A stretch of 6,971 nucleotides of DNA from Geminicoccaceae bacterium (GTDB lineage Bacteria; Pseudomonadota; Alphaproteobacteria; Geminicoccales; Geminicoccaceae), in NCBI GenBank assembly GCA_030824835.1, contig JAPJRA010000182.1, positions 1 through 6,971 of the forward strand, given 5' to 3'. Numbering within the stretch: position 1 is the stretch's first letter; each line of letters starts with the position of its first letter. Positions 6,423 to 6,971 of the stretch are shown one piece after another. The translations under genes were made by a program, and so were the position numbers. Below the pieces are notes generated by a model that was not told the origin of the DNA, did no database searches, and was given only the letters and a program-made list of their open reading frames with translations.

Positions 6423-6971
6423 ATGCAGCTGGAGCGGGTCGGGATGCGGTATGGCCCGAGCGCGGAGGTGCTGCACGATATTGATCTGACCCTGCCGGCA
6501 GGGAGCTTCCACTTTCTGATCGGCCCCAGCGGGGCCGGCAAGAGCTCGCTCCTGCGTCTGCTCAGTCTGACCCAGCCGCCGTCGCGTGGCAGGATAGTCC
6601 TTTTCGGTCGCGACGTCGCGCAGCTCGAGCACAGTGCGACGGGGCCGTTGCGCCGGCGGATCGGCGTCGTCTTCCAGGACTTCCGTCTGCTCGAGCACAT
6701 GACCGCGTTCGACAACTTGGCGCTGCCGTTGCGCCTGGGCGGCGCCAGTGACGAGCAGATCTCGAACCATGTGTCCGATCTCATGGTTTGGCTCGGCCTG
6801 GGCGATGCCATCGAGAAGCGGCCGCCCGAGCTCTCGATGGGGCAGCGGCAGCTGGTGGCGGTAGGGCGAGCGGTGATCGGTCGGCCGAGCCTGCTGCTCG
6901 CCGACGAGCCGACCAGCAGCGTCGATGAAGGCTCCAGCCGACGGCTGATGCATCTGTTCCTGGCGTTGCAC
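6423..6971 (+). CDS. ftsE: FtsE, ATPase of the FtsEX cell-division complex (3' end outside window)
   Basis: FtsE is the cytoplasmic ATPase that works with the membrane protein FtsX to control septal peptidoglycan hydrolases at the divisome. The visible part is 183 codons from the ATG at 6423; the usual length is about 220-240. Alphaproteobacterial FtsE wording is clear: VGMRYGPSAEVLHDIDLTL, PAGSFHFLIGPSGAGKSS with Walker A at 34-42, RRRIGVVFQDFRLLEHMTAFDN with Q-loop Gln85, and Walker B LLLADE at 157-162. The signature motif reads LSMGQ (137-141) where family members have LSGGQ or LSGGE, and Walker B continues TSSVDE where TGNVD is usual. The H-loop is outside the window. No strong ribosome-binding site precedes the ATG; a TTG at 6399 in the same frame would add 8 residues and is less likely. 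ftsX would be expected just to the right. Confidence 0.9.
   Translation, partial: MQLERVGMRYGPSAEVLHDIDLTLPAGSFHFLIGPSGAGKSSLLRLLSLTQPPSRGRIVLFGRDVAQLEHSATGPLRRRIGVVFQDFRLLEHMTAFDNLALPLRLGGASDEQISNHVSDLMVWLGLGDAIEKRPPELSMGQRQLVAVGRAVIGRPSLLLADEPTSSVDEGSSRRLMHLFLALH

Noticed and set aside
6318..6971. A 217-codon minus-strand open frame reaching the right edge
   Set aside because: It is antisense to ftsE and covers the divergent promoter region; the plus strand carries clear ABC ATPase motifs.

Overview
The window is GC-rich and densely coding. It looks like chromosomal DNA of an alphaproteobacterium, probably a Rhodospirillales-type lineage. The main reasons are an ftsE gene divergent from an MJ0042-type zinc-ribbon/DUF3426 membrane protein, a TadA with the alphaproteobacterial C-terminal layout (DPKGGGVDHG...CHH..VYGGI), and the codon and GC style. 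The lineage call rests on remembered family patterns, not on a search. All genes share the same GC-rich style, and I see no insertion sequence, phage gene, CRISPR array, tRNA or rRNA.

Positions 1-3725 (minus strand) hold the start of a SUF iron-sulfur cluster assembly operon, read right to left: an Rrf2-family regulator, sufB, sufC, and sufD, which is cut by the left window edge. SufB, SufC and SufD form the scaffold/ATPase complex that builds Fe-S clusters. The regulator carries three cysteines that probably bind an Fe-S cluster and so sense cluster supply. Upstream of it are a perfect TTGACA -35 box, a weaker -10 box and, at the predicted transcription start, a 25-bp near-palindrome. Together these look like an autoregulated promoter and operator. 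No cysteine desulfurase lies between the regulator and sufB; one could lie beyond the left edge.

Positions 3915-5138 (plus strand) encode a class III (CaiB/BaiF) CoA-transferase, divergent from the suf operon and close in sequence pattern to the succinate-hydroxymethylglutarate CoA-transferase group. It converges on tadA, with a small GC-rich hairpin in the 38-bp gap between them.

Positions 5177-6281 (minus strand) hold a probable two-gene unit: the zinc-ribbon/DUF3426 single-pass membrane protein followed by tadA, the tRNA wobble adenosine deaminase.

Positions 6282-6422 are an AT-rich divergent promoter region. A TATTAT (-10, plus) and a TATAAT (-10, minus) overlap with a 1-bp offset, so one AT tract may serve both directions. 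From 6423 to the right edge lies the 5' part of ftsE, the ATPase of the FtsEX cell-division complex. Its ABC signature reads LSMGQ rather than LSGGQ/E and its Walker B is followed by TSSVD rather than TGNVD.

No undescribed multi-gene system is visible. The points most worth a second look are the suf operator palindrome, the shared -10 divergent promoter and the atypical FtsE signature motif.
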